DNA of 64,000 nucleotides from Desulfobacter curvatus DSM 3379 (GCF_000373985.1 NZ_KB893013.1:1-64000); one strand, 5' to 3'; shown: positions 25,975 to 34,771, counted from the first letter of the stretch. Notes: generated by a model not told the origin, from the letters alone. Translations and numbers: made by a program.

Positions 25975-27129
25975 CTATCCGAAGGTGATAACATCTCCAT
26001 TGCCAAGATAGGCTTTGTCCTTGGAACGGAACCTTGCAGACCCTTCAACGACAGGATAGCCGGCAGAAATGAATTTCTTGGCACACAGAACACCGGTGCA
26101 GTGATTGCACCCGATCCGTTCAAACCCGTAATTTCTTAAAGAGATCACAAGGTCGTCATACTTGGGGTCCCAGTCCTCAAACGGAGAGATATGAAGACCG
26201 CCGTAAATACCGTGGAACTGGTCCTTTTCATACTTCAGTTCGTTGTGCGCCGTTTCCGCAAACCGAATGATGCCCTGGTGGCAGCACCCGGTTACGGAAA
26301 CAAGTCCCTTGTCTTTTACATTAAAGTAAATGGACTGTTCACCGAAAACCCGGCAGATGATGGGTACCGGAAATACATAGGTGGCCATCCCGGGTATGTG
26401 TTGATACAGGCCGTTCTTGACCACCACCAGCTTGCCGGTGTGCCCTGAATCCTTGATATATTTCTTTCCTTCGGGGTAAAAGCCTTCGGGAATATAGATG
26501 GTAATGGTGGGATCATATTTCAGGGTCACGGGCAGGCCCCAGTAATGGTCAAAATGCTCATGGGAGATAAACAGGGCTTCGATCTCCCGATTTTCCAGCA
26601 TCTTGTCAATCCCTTCCCGCTTGAAGCATTCATCCATCCATTTATAGGACCAGCCGGAGTCCAGCAAAAATTTACGCGTATTGCCGGAAAGCTCTTCAAC
26701 TTCCAGCAGACAGGCGTATCCGCCGGCATTTTCCGGGTTAACTGAATTTTTTGCAATGATTTCCCAGGCCTTATCCAGGTCATAAGGTATAAGATCTTTA
26801 ATCTGTTGGATCCCGGCTTCATAGGAGCCCTTACCAAGGCCGGTACCGTTGCCGAAAGGCGGCCAGTTATAGGTGTACTGGTTTACCAGCAAGCCACCGG
26901 CACCTTTGATATCACCCATGAGGACATGGTTATCAAACCAACTGGTTTCTGAAATATTGGTCACCTTAACGTTTCTGCAGGTGCCGATATCGGTCATTTT
27001 TCTCTCTTTTTGGGGAAAAAGCTTTTTCCTCATTCCGGAATAGGAAAACAGTCCCATGGCAGCCAGCGCGCCAATGCCGGTGCCGGTGACCGCACCCTTT
27101 AAAAAGTCCCTGCGTTGTATATTGTCAGA
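25975..27129 (-). CDS. Tat-exported MBL-fold metallohydrolase (COG1237-like)
   Basis: About 384 aa. The N terminus has a twin-arginine signal (RRDFLKG, then a hydrophobic stretch). The MBL metal-binding motif HEHFDH lies near residue 190. Later motifs VTGCCHQGI, GGLHISPF and CNHCTG match the dihydropterin/RFA-P-synthase-like branch. It should be exported folded with its metals to the periplasm. The substrate is unknown. The ATG at MSDNIQRRDF has AGGAGAAGG upstream. It follows the membrane protein gene by 22 bp, so the pair probably works together at the outer face of the membrane. Confidence 0.85.
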   Translation of the reverse strand, partial: SDNIQRRDFLKGAVTGTGIGALAAMGLFSYSGMRKKLFPQKERKMTDIGTCRNVKVTNISETSWFDNHVLMGDIKGAGGLLVNQYTYNWPPFGNGTGLGKGSYEAGIQQIKDLIPYDLDKAWEIIAKNSVNPENAGGYACLLEVEELSGNTRKFLLDSGWSYKWMDECFKREGIDKMLENREIEALFISHEHFDHYWGLPVTLKYDPTITIYIPEGFYPEGKKYIKDSGHTGKLVVVKNGLYQHIPGMATYVFPVPIICRVFGEQSIYFNVKDKGLVSVTGCCHQGIIRFAETAHNELKYEKDQFHGIYGGLHISPFEDWDPKYDDLVISLRNYGFERIGCNHCTGVLCAKKFISAGYPVVEGSARFRSKDKAYLGNGDVITFG

Positions 27130-27151
27130 CATGTTGCCTTCTCCTGTTAAT

Positions 27152-28567
27152 TCATTTAGGGATGATATCAATGGCCTGATACATTGCGGGCAGCATCATA
27201 ACCACCACGGCATAGACAGCCACCCCAACAGCTAAACCGACGCCCACACCTGTCACATATTTGGGCGTCACCCGAACGTCTGCAATTCTTTCCTTCATGT
27301 CTGCATGATCCTGCGCAATCTCATCCTGGGTTTTGGGCACCATTTTCCATGCAGGCCAGTTATCCATAAACCAGTGATGGGCAAGCCAGATATTGATCAG
27401 CCATATGGTTGGAATCATGGGAAATTGCTGGGGATGAGAAAACCCTTTCTGGGTGCCCAGGAAAGAATGAGAGGTTTTGTAATAAACAATGTACAAAAGC
27501 ACAGCACCCACAAGGCAGATCACCGTTCGAACGGCTACATTCACCGGCAGGCTGAATTTCTTCGGCCAATTGCCGCAATAAAAGTTGAGAAACAGGGAAG
27601 GAACCAGAAAAAAAATGGCCATTTCACCCACATGCAGCCATCTCCAGTCCGGGGCAAAATCCCGGCGGGTTCCCCTGATCGCTTCACCCCAGGTGAGTTC
27701 CTGGGCAAAATAAAGGAAAAAATGCATGGCAACGGCAATCAGGATAATCCCGAAAAAGCTGGCAATTCGTCTGGTCCAGTCGTTTTTAATCATACAAAAG
27801 GGATAGCGTTCCCAGATGGTTTCCACAAGCCAGACCACCACTGTGCAGCACATGATCCAGGAGATATGGAAGTTGCCTGAGACGGTATCGGCAAAGTCAC
27901 CCCAGTAAGGCGGTGCAATGGAGGTGAAATACTGCCAGGGATGGTACAAAATGCCCATGTGGGAGTGCATGGTCACAAAATAAACCACTGTGGACATAAA
28001 AAAAGTCAGCACTAGAATGGAAAAGCCTCTGGCCGGCTGGGACAATTTTTGCCAAGGCGCACCTTCCATGGCAACCACCCAGGACGGTGAGAGCCAGGAT
28101 GCAATGGCAGCAAACATGAGGATGGCCAGACAGGCATACTCAGCCGCAAAAAAGCTGGTCACACCGGGCAGTTTCTCAAGCTGTTCCGGGTTAAAATAGG
28201 CCAGCCCGAAGTTGCCCAGAAATGATTCAAAAAAACCTTTGATAAGCGCGAGCAAAATCACCACGGATATCAGGGTCAGCACAGACCCCTTGACCAGTGG
28301 ATGGGTGTTCTCAAGCCACTTTCTGTTAAAGGGCCAGTAATCAAAAATATAGACCATCCAGATCATCATGACCAGCCACCACCGGCAGTACATATAGCCG
28401 ACATACGGCGTGTACATGCGCATAATCCCCCGGGGATCCTGAAAAATCCACCATGTCGCGTAAAAAATCGCCAAAGTGAAAACAAGGCTGACAACAGCAG
28501 GAACCGGGCCGGCCCATCGCTTGACAAGTTTGCGTTCCTCAAGGTATCCTTCGCCAAACCTTTCCAT
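27152..28567 (-). CDS. Unknown polytopic membrane protein, His- and Trp-rich
   Basis: About 471 aa with roughly eleven hydrophobic helices, rich in Trp and Tyr. Several His lie in or near helices: MHSHMG, FHISW, MHFFLYF, LHVGEM and AHHWFMDNW. They could bind metal or haem, but I recognise no family motif. The start at MERFGEGY has a clear AGGAGG 5 bp upstream; a TTG 69 bp earlier is less likely. It lies between the 86-aa gene and the Tat-MBL gene. I do not assign a function. A role as a membrane partner for the MBL hydrolase or as a transporter is inference. Confidence 0.7.
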   Translation of the reverse strand: MERFGEGYLEERKLVKRWAGPVPAVVSLVFTLAIFYATWWIFQDPRGIMRMYTPYVGYMYCRWWLVMMIWMVYIFDYWPFNRKWLENTHPLVKGSVLTLISVVILLALIKGFFESFLGNFGLAYFNPEQLEKLPGVTSFFAAEYACLAILMFAAIASWLSPSWVVAMEGAPWQKLSQPARGFSILVLTFFMSTVVYFVTMHSHMGILYHPWQYFTSIAPPYWGDFADTVSGNFHISWIMCCTVVVWLVETIWERYPFCMIKNDWTRRIASFFGIILIAVAMHFFLYFAQELTWGEAIRGTRRDFAPDWRWLHVGEMAIFFLVPSLFLNFYCGNWPKKFSLPVNVAVRTVICLVGAVLLYIVYYKTSHSFLGTQKGFSHPQQFPMIPTIWLINIWLAHHWFMDNWPAWKMVPKTQDEIAQDHADMKERIADVRVTPKYVTGVGVGLAVGVAVYAVVVMMLPAMYQAIDIIPK

Positions 28568-28687
28568 AAAACCTCCTGTATTAATATTGTGGGTTGCGTC
28601 AGGTTCGGGCGGATCGTTTGATTGCCAGTCCTTCAATCCGCCTTTTTTTCCTGTTGTTTTCTCTTGTATTTACGATGTCATATTGCG

Positions 28688-28948
28688 TTATCCCCCCACA
28701 CCCGGCCGCCCCAAGGCCGCCAATATGGAATCTTTTATTTTTTCTTTATCTTTCTCAGGATCAAGCCCCAGCCGCTGCGCCTCCATGGCTAACAGCTCCG
28801 GTGCCAGGTCTCCGGAAATCTCTGATGTGATGCCTGTTTGTGCAACAGGCTCATTTTGAAACGGTCCAACCCAGCTTTGGAACAGGTCCGTAGCTGTTCC
28901 TGCCATCTGCTTGAAAAAAAGCCTGCGCCGATAATTTTGAACGCTCAT
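28688..28948 (-). CDS. Small protein of unknown function
   Basis: 86 aa, charged, with no signal or membrane segment. It begins with an Arg-rich MSVQNYRRRLFFKQMAG, resembling a Tat-like or nucleic-acid-binding tip, but no hydrophobic core follows. An excellent AAGGAGG ribosome site and a 4-bp ATGA overlap with the GntR regulator gene argue that it is real. It lies 120 bp upstream of the membrane protein's start. Confidence 0.6.
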   Translation of the reverse strand: MSVQNYRRRLFFKQMAGTATDLFQSWVGPFQNEPVAQTGITSEISGDLAPELLAMEAQRLGLDPEKDKEKIKDSILAALGRPGVGG

Positions 28949-29655
28949 GCATCCTCCTTATAAAACTGAACCTGAAGGTCGGGCAGGGCATTATTTCCGA
29001 TGATCCGGTTTAAATGAACGGCATAATTTCGGGTCACCTGCCTGGCTTTGGCGCAGTCTTTTTCGATCAGTGCGTTCAGTATATTGACGTGGTCCCCGAA
29101 CAGTTCCTCCCTGCTTTTCTGCGTCGCCTTGAAAAAATGGTCAAACGGAATCATATCAACATCGAAGATCTCTTCCACAATACCGGACATAACGCTGTTA
29201 CCCGTTCCCTTGGCAATGATCCTGAAAAAGGACAGACTTTCCAGCCATACTTTTCTATGGTCCTTGGTAAAAATACTGCGACTTAGGGCGACATTGCTTT
29301 TTTGGAGCAAATCGAGCTGGGCTGGAGACATTCGCCGGCATGCCAGTTCAACAATAATGGGGAAAAATAAAAATATGGATTCCATCTGATCTGCCATCAC
29401 TTTTTCCGCAGATTTTTTTTCAGTGCCCCAATGGAGATCCAGGGTATTAAAGAAACGGGGTTTTAGAAAGGTGCCGCTGCCTTGTTTAATCTCAACCATG
29501 CCCCGGCCTTCCAGGGTATGGAGCAGACGTCTAAAGGTGTTCCGGCTGACATTGAGTTCTTCGGCAAGTTGACGCTCAGCAGGGAACCTGTCCCCCGGTT
29601 TGAGATCAAGTGACTGGACAGTCGCTTCAAGCTGTTTAAACAGATCGTTCAGCAT
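28945..29655 (-). CDS. GntR-family (FadR/FCD subfamily) transcription regulator
   Basis: About 236 aa. The N-terminal winged helix shows PGDRFPAERQLAEELNVSRNTFRRLLHTLEG, with the wing KQGSGTFL; the C-terminal part is a helical FCD ligand-binding domain. FCD regulators typically sense carboxylates or other small acids. I chose the ATG at MLNDLFKQ because AGGGGAG lies 6 bp upstream; longer starts lie inside the promoter. The gene leads the cluster with the 86-aa protein, the membrane protein and the MBL hydrolase. An operator of the FadR type lies 115 bp upstream, so autoregulation is likely. Confidence 0.9.
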   Translation of the reverse strand: MLNDLFKQLEATVQSLDLKPGDRFPAERQLAEELNVSRNTFRRLLHTLEGRGMVEIKQGSGTFLKPRFFNTLDLHWGTEKKSAEKVMADQMESIFLFFPIIVELACRRMSPAQLDLLQKSNVALSRSIFTKDHRKVWLESLSFFRIIAKGTGNSVMSGIVEEIFDVDMIPFDHFFKATQKSREELFGDHVNILNALIEKDCAKARQVTRNYAVHLNRIIGNNALPDLQVQFYKEDA

Positions 29656-29704
29656 ATCGCTCCCCTTAAACCGAGATAGCATCAATATATCTGTATTGGA
29701 TAGT

Positions 29705-29734
29705 AAAATATTAAAAATCATACTACCATGTCAA
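29705..29734 (-). promoter_or_regulatory. Predicted sigma-70 promoter of the GntR-led cluster
   Basis: On the minus strand TTGACA (29734-29729), an 18-bp spacer and TATTTT (29710-29705) form a likely promoter 50 bp upstream of the regulator's start codon. The spacer contains TGGTAGTA, a half-match to the operator upstream, so binding there could block RNA polymerase. Confidence 0.5.
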
Positions 29735-29768
29735 CAAAATTTCGTGGGGAAATTAAGTATTGTGAAAA

Positions 29769-29803
29769 TAACTTTATAATTGGTAGTACCAATTATAAAG
29801 TTA
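29769..29803. promoter_or_regulatory. Perfect palindrome with FadR/PdhR-type operator core
   Basis: Two 17-bp arms match perfectly around a single central G at 29786. The core AATTGGTAGTACCAATT fits the ATTGGT-N3-ACCAAT operators of FCD-type GntR regulators such as PdhR and LldR. It lies between the sensor gene and the GntR gene, upstream of the predicted promoter. It has no T-tract, so a terminator is the weaker reading. Confidence 0.7.
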
Positions 29804-29851
29804 CATAAAAAATCAGGCGTGAGCCGACGAATATAAAAAAAGAAAAAAATT

Positions 29852-31120
29852 TTATGAGCGGAGACTTCTGCGCCAGTTGCGAACAGCCCCATTGAGGATC
29901 TTAAACAGATCTTCAAACAGATCGGGCGGGATATCTGCAAAGCGGCCCTGTTCTGTGGCGCACAGAATCAGCACCGTTCGCAGGACAGACCGGCTGTAAA
30001 AAGGCATGGCAAAATAGGAACGAACGCCTCTGGGAACAAACAGCGCCCAGTCAATGGGTTTGATACTATCCTGGGTGTTATCCACAACAAGATAGTCCAG
30101 GGAATACCGGTTGATATCTTCGGCAATGGTGCCTTTATAGGAATAACTCTCCGACATCTGCATCCCCTCGAACGGTGCACCTGCACCATAAACCGTTACG
30201 CTGTTTTTGCGTACATGCACATCTGAAAACAGAATCCCTTCAAAGTGTCCTGCGGCCAGGGGGCTGTCAAGACAGATTTCCATAATCCGGTAAATGTCCA
30301 CAAGCCCATGGATTTTGTTTTCCAGCGACTTGATATGTCGCTCTTTTGAACCTGATACTGTTTTGCCCCCGGCACTGCTGGTCTTGGGATTCTGAAGGGA
30401 TACCCGGATAATCTGGTGTTCTTTATGGACCAGATACCGGACAATAGCCCTGGACTGAACCCGTTTTTTTCCGTCAGCCGACCCCAAAATGATGTTACCG
30501 GTCCACGTTCTGGACAGCGGCAGATTTTTTAAGATATCCGACACGGTTTGCCGGGTGTTTCCGGCATAAAAAGAATCCAAGGAGAGCTTGCCGAAATCTA
30601 TCTCCTGGATGCCGAACATCAGTTTGGCACTCGGATTGGCGCAGAGGAGTTCCTGCCTGTCGTATCCAAACAAAAACACCGGATTGTTAATATCTTCAAT
30701 CATTAATTTAAGTTCCAGATCAATGCCCAGAATCCCTTTGATCACGGCCACGGTATCATCCACATTCAAAAGATAGCCGTAGTAATACCCCGGGTCCTGC
30801 CGGTTAACGGCACCGGTGAGCTTAAGCCATGAAATCCGTCCGTTGCTGTTTTTTACCCGGAACACGGAAGCCGCCACCTTTCCCTCTTTGACCATATCCA
30901 TAAAGGTCTCAAGGACGTGCCGGTCTTCGGGTAGAATGTTGGCATTACGGTAGGCAATATTTTTTAAAAAAAGTGCACCGTCAATCCCCGGTGCGACATT
31001 TATATTTTTATTGAGGAACTCAATACGGGCTTTTCGGATCTCTATTCGCCATAAAAGGGCGGGGAAATCATTGATAAAACTATACAGATCATCCACCGGA
31101 ATTGTCAGTAGTCGTGTCAA
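29852..31120 (-). CDS. PAS/GAF-type sensory protein without output domain
   Basis: 422 aa. Residues about 10-125 and 140-250 look like PAS folds (FPALLWRIEI, ISWLKLTGAV; PVFLFGYDRQELLCANPSA), and 275-415 like a GAF domain. I see no histidine kinase, GGDEF, HTH or sigma-54 domain, so it would be a sensor acting on a partner. It starts with TTG, supported by AGGAGG about 8 bp upstream. It is encoded upstream of the GntR regulator on the same strand, but the operator and a 196-bp gap separate them. Confidence 0.7.
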   Translation of the reverse strand: MTRLLTIPVDDLYSFINDFPALLWRIEIRKARIEFLNKNINVAPGIDGALFLKNIAYRNANILPEDRHVLETFMDMVKEGKVAASVFRVKNSNGRISWLKLTGAVNRQDPGYYYGYLLNVDDTVAVIKGILGIDLELKLMIEDINNPVFLFGYDRQELLCANPSAKLMFGIQEIDFGKLSLDSFYAGNTRQTVSDILKNLPLSRTWTGNIILGSADGKKRVQSRAIVRYLVHKEHQIIRVSLQNPKTSSAGGKTVSGSKERHIKSLENKIHGLVDIYRIMEICLDSPLAAGHFEGILFSDVHVRKNSVTVYGAGAPFEGMQMSESYSYKGTIAEDINRYSLDYLVVDNTQDSIKPIDWALFVPRGVRSYFAMPFYSRSVLRTVLILCATEQGRFADIPPDLFEDLFKILNGAVRNWRRSLRS

Positions 31121-31397
31121 AAGTACGCCTCCTGAAGCATTGCATTTTAAACCTGTTTACGGTCGTTTGTCGTCGTTATCCTCCGGGTTCTAAGTAAGAG
31201 GTGGAAAACCCGGACACAGACGTCGGTGTATTCAAAGATCAATAGGTTTAAACATACCTTTTTTTAAAGAGATTTCATAGCGGCAACGCAATGTCATCAA
31301 ACTCGTTTTCAATGACAATTATCGTAATGAACAAAAAATCAGAAATAAAGATATTCCTTTCTGGGTCCCCATTGTCAGGAGGATTGTTTTTATCTGG

Positions 31398-31796
31398 TCA
31401 CCGTTTTTTTACTTTTCCCACAGGGGCAAGATAGGTTTCAAGCGCATGACGACACCCGGCAGAAGGAACATTTCTGTATGCATGGCCGTGAAATCTTTTT
31501 CCCCTGACGCCCTGGGTACACCACAGCAGGTATGCCAGTTCTTCCAAAGTAAGGCTTTGATTCAAATAGACCCGGTGGCTCTTTCTGTTGCCTATGGCAT
31601 GTGTGAGATCTGTCCGGGGAATCATATGCCATTCATCAGGGCCGGGAAGATCCGTTAAGGTTGCTCCCTCAGGGTATGGTTTTTCAATGGGCGGGACTGG
31701 AGCGCCTTGGTTTTGATCAGTAAAATTGAAAGCAATTGTTTTACGGATACTGTCTTTAAGAAAGTATCGATACGTTTTGAATTTGTCATCCTTCAT
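31398..31796 (-). pseudogene. Truncated SagB-type nitroreductase-family gene
   Basis: 132 aa that match only the N-terminal half of SagB/ThcOx-type dehydrogenases: the GNRKSHRVYL, LTLEELAYLLWCTQG and VPSAGCRHALETYL motifs are the FMN-binding start of the family. The usual protein is over 220 aa. Here it stops shortly after the third motif with an unrelated basic tail (GKVKKR), so it is probably a remnant. A GGGGGG ribosome site precedes the ATG. Together with the neighbouring broken fic gene it marks a decayed segment. Confidence 0.7.
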
Positions 31797-31904
31797 AATT
31801 TACCCCCCGAAAAATTGGTTTTGAAGTAATGTACCTAATGATTTATCCGTAGGTTACAGCATCCGTTTCTGATTTCATATTTAAACATAATTCAGAACCG
31901 GCTT

Positions 31905-32881
31905 TTGGGAATTGTGAAATGCATCAAAAAAAGAATCTCGGTGTTAAGATACCTAGGCGATAATGAAATTTTGAATTATCGGAAAGCAATGTGGCATGCT
32001 GTTGAATTATTAAAAGACTTGCCTTTGTGTCAACGTGTTATTAAAGGTGCTCACCAGACCCTGCTTCAAGGCGTCAGGGGGCAAAGCAAATCCCCAGGTG
32101 AATATAGGCGGGTTCCTAACTGGATCGGACCGCCCGGCTGTCTCATGGAAGATGCTAAATTTATCCCGATATCTGCGGATAAACTGGATGAAGCAATGGG
32201 AAAATGGGAAAAGTACATTCATGAAGAAACCGGATTTGCTTGTCCAGTTGGCCGTTGTTCACGCCTAACTTGAAGCGCTTCATCCCTTTTTAGATGGAAA
32301 CGGAAGGTTGGGGCGGATGTGCGCTCCCTTGTTCCTGCACAAGGTCGGTTTAATTCAATCCCCGATGTTCTATATAACGGCCACGGGCCGTCCTTGGTCT
32401 ATCTACACCCAGGCTTCGGCCCACAACAAAGATAGAAAGAATCCAGTTAGTTGCTGGAGACTTTCATATAAAGCGCATACTTTGAAAAAAACCGAGATGA
32501 ATATTATGGAAAAGTGTTAGCCATTTCAAGGGATAATGATTGGACCGGCTGGTGCGCTTTTTTTTCTTAAAGCAATCAAAATTCAGGCCATTGAAAATCA
32601 GGCAAAAGCGACTAAGATCCTATCCCTTTATGAATTCAAAAAAAATCAAACGGTAGACCTTACGCATTCACGCTTTGGATTTTATTTTTTCAAGACCAAT
32701 TTTTAAATCAACGGACTTTGCTGGTTTGGATGAGATACCGGCCCCTACGGCAAAACGGATTCTCGCCACTCTCAGGGATAATGGCTTTTTTACAGTACTG
32801 CGAGAGCCTAGTGGCAGAACACCTGCCATTTATGCATTCACGGAATTAATTAATATTGCTGATGGCAAAGATATTCTTTGA
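31905..32881 (+). pseudogene. Broken fic (Fic/DOC AMP-transferase family) gene
   Basis: Conceptual translation across frames gives most of a Fic protein. It starts with SVLRYLGDNEILNYRKAM and PGEYRRVPNWIGPPG. The catalytic motif HPFLDGNGRLGR follows at about 32278-32315, then an NRDEYYGKVLAISRDNDWTGW segment. A C-terminal winged helix (TDFAGLDEIPAPTAKRILATLRDNGFF) ends at 32881. Lesions are a missing N terminus, a frameshift near 32230, an in-frame TAA at about 32269 just before the catalytic motif, an 88-bp insertion at 32378-32465, and a stop near 32570. Intact Fic enzymes AMPylate proteins, often within toxin-antitoxin pairs. Confidence 0.85.
32378..32465 (+). mobile_element. 88-bp MITE-like insertion in fic, with 6-bp target duplication
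   Basis: The Fic reading is continuous up to MFYI and resumes at AYFEKNRDEYY. The 88 bp between are foreign. ATATAA flanks both sides (32372-32377 and 32466-32471), consistent with a target-site duplication. The left end is GC-rich and palindromic (CGGCCACGGGCCG); near the right end CCAG...CTGG can form a hairpin. Similar copies occur at 52947-53026 and, inverted, at 62841-62916. Confidence 0.7.
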
Positions 32882-32902
32882 GGATCATGTATGATCCTCA
32901 AA
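32877..32902. terminator. Perfect hairpin after the fic remnant
   Basis: TTTGAGGATCAT and ATGATCCTCAAA form a perfect 12-bp inverted repeat with a 2-bp loop, overlapping the fic stop codon. No T-run follows, so termination is uncertain. Confidence 0.4.
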
Positions 32903-33165
32903 CCAAACTTATCCCTGATCATATACCTATAAAGCCGACAATGGGCGTGTTGACAGCGAAAAAGGCCACCTCATTCTTGTGGTGGTTGAATGCCAGGGAA
33001 CTCACCCCATTTTGGTGGTGAGCGTTCGTGTCTTATCCAGAATGCAATACAAGGTGAGGGGAGCATGTGGAAAATAATCCAAAATGGGGGTTGGTGTGGG
33101 GAAGATTATTTCCAGGCATAAAAAAAGGCACTTACATTTAACTGTAACCACCTGTTTTTATTTAG

Positions 33166-33240
33166 TGGTGATCCCACCGGGAATCGAACCCGGGTTTCCG
33201 GCGTGAGAGGCCAGCGTCCTGACCGCTAGACGATGGGACC
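33166..33240 (-). tRNA. tRNA-Glu (anticodon CUC)
   Basis: Minus strand from 33240: acceptor GGTCCCA pairs with TGGGATC, the D-arm follows, then the anticodon loop CTCTCAC with CTC at positions 34-36, and a T-arm with GGTTCGATTCC. The CCA end is encoded. It reads GAG codons. The decayed fic and nitroreductase genes lie immediately next to its 3' end, a common integration side for mobile DNA. Confidence 0.95.
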
Positions 33241-33350
33241 ACATATCATTAAGGGTGTCTTTTATAGTAGTCCGGTTTAAAAGTCAATACAAATCAAAGT
33301 ATCTTGGGCTATAGCGTTCCCATGAGCTTAACACCTTTTGTCCATTGAAA

Positions 33351-33569
33351 TTACTTTGAATCAAAGTTTTTACGGGTGCCCTTCTTAGCGCCCAGGGCAA
33401 AATAAAAAAGCCAGCCGATGACCGGAACGATGGCCACAAGATGCCAGACAAATTTTTCTTTTGGTGTCGAAAAATCTTTTTTCAGCAGGTCGATCAATGC
33501 AAGCATGGTCAAGACAAAAGATAGGCCGACAATGAGAAGTACATATAAAATAAGTTCGTTGGGTGTCAT
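33351..33569 (-). CDS. PLDc_N domain small membrane protein
   Basis: 72 aa with two hydrophobic helices (about residues 6-28 and 42-62) separated by LKKDFSTPKEKFVWHLVAIVPVIGWLFYFALG. This matches the PLDc_N (cardiolipin-synthase N-terminal) fold without any catalytic part. Its role is unknown. It is encoded alone between tRNA-Glu and the lytic transglycosylase. Confidence 0.8.
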   Translation of the reverse strand: MTPNELILYVLLIVGLSFVLTMLALIDLLKKDFSTPKEKFVWHLVAIVPVIGWLFYFALGAKKGTRKNFDSK

Positions 33570-33640
33570 TTAATTTTTCCGATGTTTTTTAAACCAACTG
33601 ATATTGGCTTTACGTTGTGTTGCGAGTCAAACATTTACCG

Positions 33641-34537
33641 TTATTTCAACTTGTCTGAAATCTTGAGCAGTGCATCCACATAATAGTTTGAATGGTTATA
33701 TTGGAACAGGACTTCGTGCTGGCGCTGACGGCTGAGGCCCGACTTCCAGCCGTAGTGTTTTAGATAATTGGCTACGGAAAAAATGGCGTCATCATGGTCA
33801 AACAAATCCACCCGCCCGTCCTTATTGCCGTCCTTTGCCAGTGTCAGCGCATTGGAGGGCATGAACTGAGGGATACCCATGGCACCGGCGTAAGACCCTT
33901 TAATGGCAACAGGATCAATTCCTTCACGATCAGCATAGCGGATCAACGCCTTAAGCTCCTCATATCCCCATCTGCTCTTCTGATCCACCTTTTTGTCAAA
34001 AATGGCACGCCCAGGTTTTTTATTATCTGATATAGCATGCCAAACCCTTTCGGCAAGCGCTTGGTCCGTAAGTGCCGCCATGGTAGACAGGGTGTTTATC
34101 ACCGTGCGATTGCCAAGGTATGTGCCCAAGCGGGTTTCCACCATAAGGATGGCTGTAATTATGGTTTTGTCCACGGAAAATTCTTCCTGGGCTTTATCCA
34201 GGCTTTCCTTATACGTGACCATATACTTTTGGGCATTGACTATGGATTTCGGAGAAGAAAACTGGTCATAGTTAAGGCTGGATTCCGAATGGATAAAAAA
34301 CAGAGAAACATCCCCGGGATCAAAGAAAACCGCTTTATTGTCAAACAGGGCTTTGATTTTTTCCGGATCAAACCCGTCCTTGACAAGCCGTTGGGTAAGG
34401 CGATAAAGATCATTTGTCTCACCGGAAACATCCGGCACATCAGCCTGCTGGGCATAGCAAAAATTAACAGAAAAACAGATGATCAACAACACAACAACGC
34501 TCAGGATGAATTTAGGGGAAGATTGGGAATTTTTCAT
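33641..34537 (-). CDS. Lytic murein transglycosylase, MltB family
   Basis: 298 aa with an N-terminal signal peptide. Family motifs are MVETRLGTYLGN (probable catalytic Glu), GYEELKALIRYA, and SYAGAMGIPQFMPSN followed by an EF-hand-like calcium loop DGNKDGRVDLFDHDDAI. It cleaves peptidoglycan glycan strands in the periplasm, leaving 1,6-anhydromuramoyl ends. I see no obvious lipobox, so it may be soluble. It is about 235 bp downstream of the glnA terminator. Confidence 0.9.
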   Translation of the reverse strand: MKNSQSSPKFILSVVVLLIICFSVNFCYAQQADVPDVSGETNDLYRLTQRLVKDGFDPEKIKALFDNKAVFFDPGDVSLFFIHSESSLNYDQFSSPKSIVNAQKYMVTYKESLDKAQEEFSVDKTIITAILMVETRLGTYLGNRTVINTLSTMAALTDQALAERVWHAISDNKKPGRAIFDKKVDQKSRWGYEELKALIRYADREGIDPVAIKGSYAGAMGIPQFMPSNALTLAKDGNKDGRVDLFDHDDAIFSVANYLKHYGWKSGLSRQRQHEVLFQYNHSNYYVDALLKISDKLK

Positions 34538-34693
34538 ATTTGCGGCATCTGCTCCCTTGCTGTAATAGTTTGAGGCAGGATATTTTTCCTGTTCCAGGGC
34601 CCATTTTGCTGCCGTTTATATAGCGTATTTTGTTTTTGATTGCATTAAAAAAAAGTGCCGACATCAGAACGCATCACAGGCATACACATATAA

Positions 34694-34741
34694 CAAAAAA
34701 AACGGGCCCGGGAAACAGCCAAGGCTTCCCGGGCCCGTTTG
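34694..34741 (-). terminator. Intrinsic terminator of glnA
   Basis: On the minus strand AAACGGGCCCGGGAA pairs with TTTCCCGGGCCCGTTT around a short loop, followed by a run of T residues. This strong GC-rich hairpin starts about 30 bp after the glnA stop and closes the glnD-glnB-glnA cluster. Confidence 0.93.
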
Positions 34742-34771
34742 TCAGGTCAATCCCAACAAAAGGCTGGTTTT

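Noticed and set aside
32900..33165. IS remnant or transposase fragment between fic and tRNA-Glu
   Set aside because: A CTCACC...GGTGAG hairpin and an in-frame stretch on the minus strand are present, but I could not match them to a specific insertion sequence.
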